Source: Syncephalis plumigaleata (taxonomy: Eukaryota > Zoopagomycota > Zoopagomycetes > Zoopagales > Piptocephalidaceae). From it: a DNA stretch of 22,416 nt. The notes beneath the pieces were generated by a model, which was not told where the DNA came from, made no database searches, and worked only from the letters and a program-made list of their open reading frames with translations. The first letter of the stretch is position 1. Every line of letters begins with the position of its first letter. Made by a program: the position numbers and the translations under genes. This document shows positions 19,847-22,416 of the stretch, in pieces. The stretch lies in assembly GCA_025201365.1 (NCBI GenBank), contig JAIXMF010000225.1:1-22416 (forward strand), in the 5' to 3' direction.

Positions 19847-21112
19847 ATGCAATTCGAGGAACTTCCCGCTGAAACGCAGCGTTTACTGCTTACGCTCGAC
19901 ACGCATATTCGTGCACAGTTACGCGCGGCTGATCTATTTGATCCTGCTCCGGTAATAGATGATGCCATACAAGTGCAAAAGACAGCTAGAGAATTGCAGC
20001 ATGCGGTCGCGTCTGTCGACACGGGTTTAACTCGTGACGAGTCGCTTATTGACGCGGTAAAACGCGACGTACACCGCAGCTTCCGCGCAGCCGAGAAGGG
20101 AGCACGTGCCTATGAGGCGTTCAAGCAACCGTCGCAAAGCAATATTCAAAGCTACGCGAATATTACGCACGAGTATTTCCTGGAACTAGCAACGCAAATG
20201 GAGCTACGTGCCGATCAATATCAGCAGGAGGTTGAGAAGATTGAACGCCATGTCACCTTGACTGTACGTGAGCCTACCACCTCTCCACAAGCATTGTCGG
20301 ATGTTATCCGGAATCAACATGCTGGACTTATGTCGCAAGCCGCACGTGTGGCACGATTACACGACGAAGTTGTTCGATCGCGGGCACGCTACAAGGATTG
20401 GCGTCGTCGTAATTATGGCGATGAACGTGATCCATTCACAAAACGACAACGACGCACGCATGGTAAGTGGATATAGATATATATCTGTCATTGTTGAGTA
20501 TACTCATTGTTATGATGCAATATTTATATTTATATGATTATAGGTCATGCTATAAATCTATCAGAGGATAAGGGCAGCGATATGAATAAATCAGAATTGC
20601 GATCGATTGCAGAGAGTACATTGCAACCTATGATGAATCAACAGCAACAGCAACAACGGCAACAACAGCAACAACCTATGGGTATTGGTGCAGCTACAGC
20701 AAGTACTGCTGGAACAAAAGGATTTGGAGGATTTGGAGGATTTGGTACTACACCTGCTACATCAACTGCTGCCACTACCACTGGAGGATTTGGAGGATTC
20801 AAGCCTCTTACTTCTGCTCCTGCTACATCTACTGCTACTACAGCTGGAGGATTCGGGGGATTTGGAGCTACACCTGCTACATCTACTGCTACTACATCTG
20901 GAGGATTCGGAGGATTTGGAGCGACATCTGCTCCTGCTGCTACTCCTGCTGCAACAAATAACTGGTCCATGCCAGCTTCTAGCAATGCAACATCTTCAGC
21001 TAATGCTTTCGCACCACCACCAGCACCAGTATCAACATGGCCTGCTGGAACAGGATGGGGCGGTACTGCCAATACTCAAGATACAAATAAGCGATTCTTT
21101 GGTGGCAATTAA
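19847..21112 (+). CDS. FG nucleoporin, Nup58/p45 (yeast Nup49) type
   Basis: Two exons (19847-20462, 20544-21112) with an 81-nt intron (GTAAGT...TTATAG, phase 1) give 394 residues. The product belongs to the central-channel Nup62-Nup58-Nup54 subcomplex of the nuclear pore. Residues 1-~200 are helical coiled coil: it starts FEELPAETQRLLLTLDTHI, has the family's YFLELATQMELRADQYQQEVE segment (~129-148), and ends in a basic YKDWRRRNYGDE stretch, all in the order seen in Nup58. Exon 2 codes a Gln run (QQQQQQRQQQQQ) and then FG repeats in GGFGGFG clusters separated by Thr/Ala/Ser spacers, ending RFFGGN. Opposite to yeast Nup49, the FG repeats lie C-terminal, and no N-terminal FG exon is seen in the short upstream gap. 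The FG spacers derive from a near-repeated DNA unit of about 60-70 bp. Confidence 0.85.
20701..20935 (+). repeat. Internal tandem repeat coding FG repeats
   Basis: Units of GGAGGATTTGGAGGATT followed by a CCTGCTACATCTACTGC-type spacer recur about every 60-70 bp, at 20726, 20783, 20845 and 20899. These code GGFGGF and PATSTA motifs in the nucleoporin. Copies differ by point changes. Confidence 0.75.
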
Positions 21113-21629
21113 TTATTCCAATAGTTCTATCTATGCTTCATGAACCTATCCATTCAATATAGCACACACGCTCTCTCTCTCGTATTTCCCTTTTGTTTTT
21201 AGTTCCACTTGAAGAGATAATAAATATTATTTACTACATGCAAATGGATTAGATTCAAGTAGCATTAATGATACACAATAGTGTAACCATTCAATCTTAT
21301 AGCTTGACTCTATAATCAATAGATATACTTGTTGTTCATGTAATTTGTGAATGCTACAAGTATAAAATCATGCATTTACTTTGATTGCATCTTCATGATA
21401 GATAAATGCCAATCCATTTCCTCTTCTCTCTCTTCTCTCTCTCTTCTCTTTTTACTACTACTACTACTATTCTTGTCATCTATATTGTCTCTTCTCTTCT
21501 TAGCACACATCTAGCTTCAACTAAATTGGTATAATTGTGTGTGTATGTACGTGTGCATACACTCTTTCTTTATCAATAGCATACATTCTATGCTCCAACT
21601 GGTTAGAGTAGTGATATTCGTATAAGATT
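21113..21629. other. Intergenic region with pyrimidine tracts
   Basis: Tandem-oriented spacer between the nucleoporin and the next gene. AATAAA at about 21219 may serve as its polyadenylation signal. A CT-rich tract (about 21418-21454) and a TAC-type triplet run (21454-21470) precede the next gene and may be promoter sequence. No coding exon. Confidence 0.55.
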
Positions 21630-22400
21630 ATGAAAGGAGTATACCCGCAGTGTTTCCTCCTCCTCCTCCTCCTCCTGTGTTTTCTCCTAAGCAGCATTAC
21701 TCCGCAGGCGGAGGGTCTACGTATTTCGAACAAAGAAGTTACACTTAGTACTGCTCGTGCTCCAAAACGACTAGCTACATTCCGGTATAATCATGATGGT
21801 CAATTTCAATATCAAGTTGTTTCGATGCAACTTTCGAATAGCAATGACGAAGAGAATCGTAACACCACTTATCAGCAGAATGTAACACTATTGCTAATAG
21901 CTGAAGATAACTGGGCGTCGGTAAGCAAATAAGCAAGCAAGCAAGCAACGTGCTTACCCAATCGATGTAACGCGATACTAATCATGATGATGTGTACAGT
22001 TCTCGCAGAGCCTAAGGGGCAGGCGTGCGGAGATTTGTCAGGAACGCATCGAGTCATTCCAAGCCACGGCATCCATACCATTCGCCAATCTAACTAATCC
22101 TATTATGCGAGAATTCGTTCAGCATGTGTCGACACCGGGCGATTATGCAGTATTAGCACTTAATTGTGCAGGTAAGAATATCAAATTGAAGGTAAGTAAT
22201 CATTATCACGCTACTAGTTACTAGTTAATAACACTGCGTACTAGTATAATTTGGAAATGCGTAATATTGCCTCGAATGGAGAATGGACACAATTTGCCTA
22301 TGGACTATTTCAGCTACCGTGGATGTATCTAGGATTTGCCGGTGGTGTCTGGCCATTAATGTGCATCATCTGGTGGATTCACTTGTATAAATATCAAAAA
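21630..22400 (+). CDS. Membrane protein with signal peptide, possibly GOST family; 3' part outside window
   Basis: Three exons (21630-21920, 22000-22191, 22245-22400) give 213 residues, and a fourth intron begins at 22401 (GTATGA), so the gene runs past the edge. Introns are 79 and 53 nt with CTAAT/CTAG ends. Residues 1-~29 are a signal peptide with a poly-Leu core (coded by a CTC/CTT triplet run). A lumenal or extracellular domain of ~150 residues follows, with NxS/T sites (NTT, NVT, NLT). A hydrophobic segment near residues 182-205 (MYLGFAGGVWPLMCIIWW) ends in a basic stretch (HLYKYQK). This layout, lumenal beta-type domain then transmembrane start, resembles the GOST proteins (PTM1/TMEM87/GPR107), but the similarity is only general. 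An alternative in-exon donor exists at 22171. Confidence 0.65.
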
Positions 22401-22416
22401 GTATGACTATAGCATA

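Noticed and set aside
20638-21072. Long minus-strand and +1 frames opposite the nucleoporin exon 2
   Set aside because: Shadows of the FG-coding tandem repeat; Pro/Asn/Val- and Leu/His-rich without domains.
1-22416. CRISPR array or prokaryotic operon
   Set aside because: No spaced direct repeats; genes have spliceosomal introns, so the window is eukaryotic.

Overview
This is a gene-dense eukaryotic window, most likely from an early-diverging (zygomycete-grade) fungus. Genes are broken by short introns, mostly about 45-150 nt, with GTAAGT-like donors and CTAAC/CTAAT branch sites just before TAG/CAG. Intergenic gaps are small, and the core genes are fungal-style orthologues. Secreted and degenerate protein-kinase-like genes make me think of Zoopagomycota mycoparasites (Syncephalis/Thamnocephalis-like). 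That placement is a guess from memory of such families, not something the sequence proves.

Layout: 1-852 (-) is a partial low-complexity Ala/Thr/Asp-rich protein. 1127-2103 (-) is a UPF0613/DUF1749 alpha/beta hydrolase. 2259-2525 (-) is a small Cys-rich, metallothionein-like ORF. 2868-4361 (-) is a divergent mitochondrial PDK/BCKDK-family protein. 5541-6657 (+) is a five-exon degenerate kinase-like gene inside the left arm of a large inverted repeat. 7432-8696 (-) is a kinase-like protein with a predicted signal peptide. 8697-10957 is a long gap with degenerate repeats. 10958-13819 (+) is PRP40 (WW + FF domains, 11 exons). 13907-14887 (-) is a fasciclin-domain secreted protein. 15424-16172 (-) is PHF5A/Rds3 of SF3b. 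17312-18428 (-) is the second, almost identical copy of the degenerate kinase-like gene. 18733-19635 (-) is an unknown protein with an RGG-type tail. 19847-21112 (+) is an FG nucleoporin of the Nup58/Nup49 type. 21630 to the right edge (+) is the 5' part of a membrane protein, possibly GOST family.

The most striking structure is the inverted repeat: 5406-6990 matches the reverse complement of 16979-18563 with only three substitutions and no indel, and a decayed extension continues to about 7090/16865. Each arm carries a complete spliced pseudokinase-like gene with its proximal promoter and 3' flank. The arms enclose about 10 kb holding another kinase-like gene (HGDL/DFD motifs retained), PRP40, the fasciclin gene and PHF5A. 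High identity in introns and flanks, with an abrupt drop at one end, suggests recent duplication or ongoing gene conversion; recombination between the arms could invert the block.

The housekeeping genes do not form a pathway. Two are spliceosomal (PRP40 in U1 snRNP, PHF5A in U2 SF3b) and one is nuclear-pore. The kinase-like genes are the accessory element of interest. All exon models were made by hand from splice signals and frame continuity; start sites and one very short intron are uncertain where stated.
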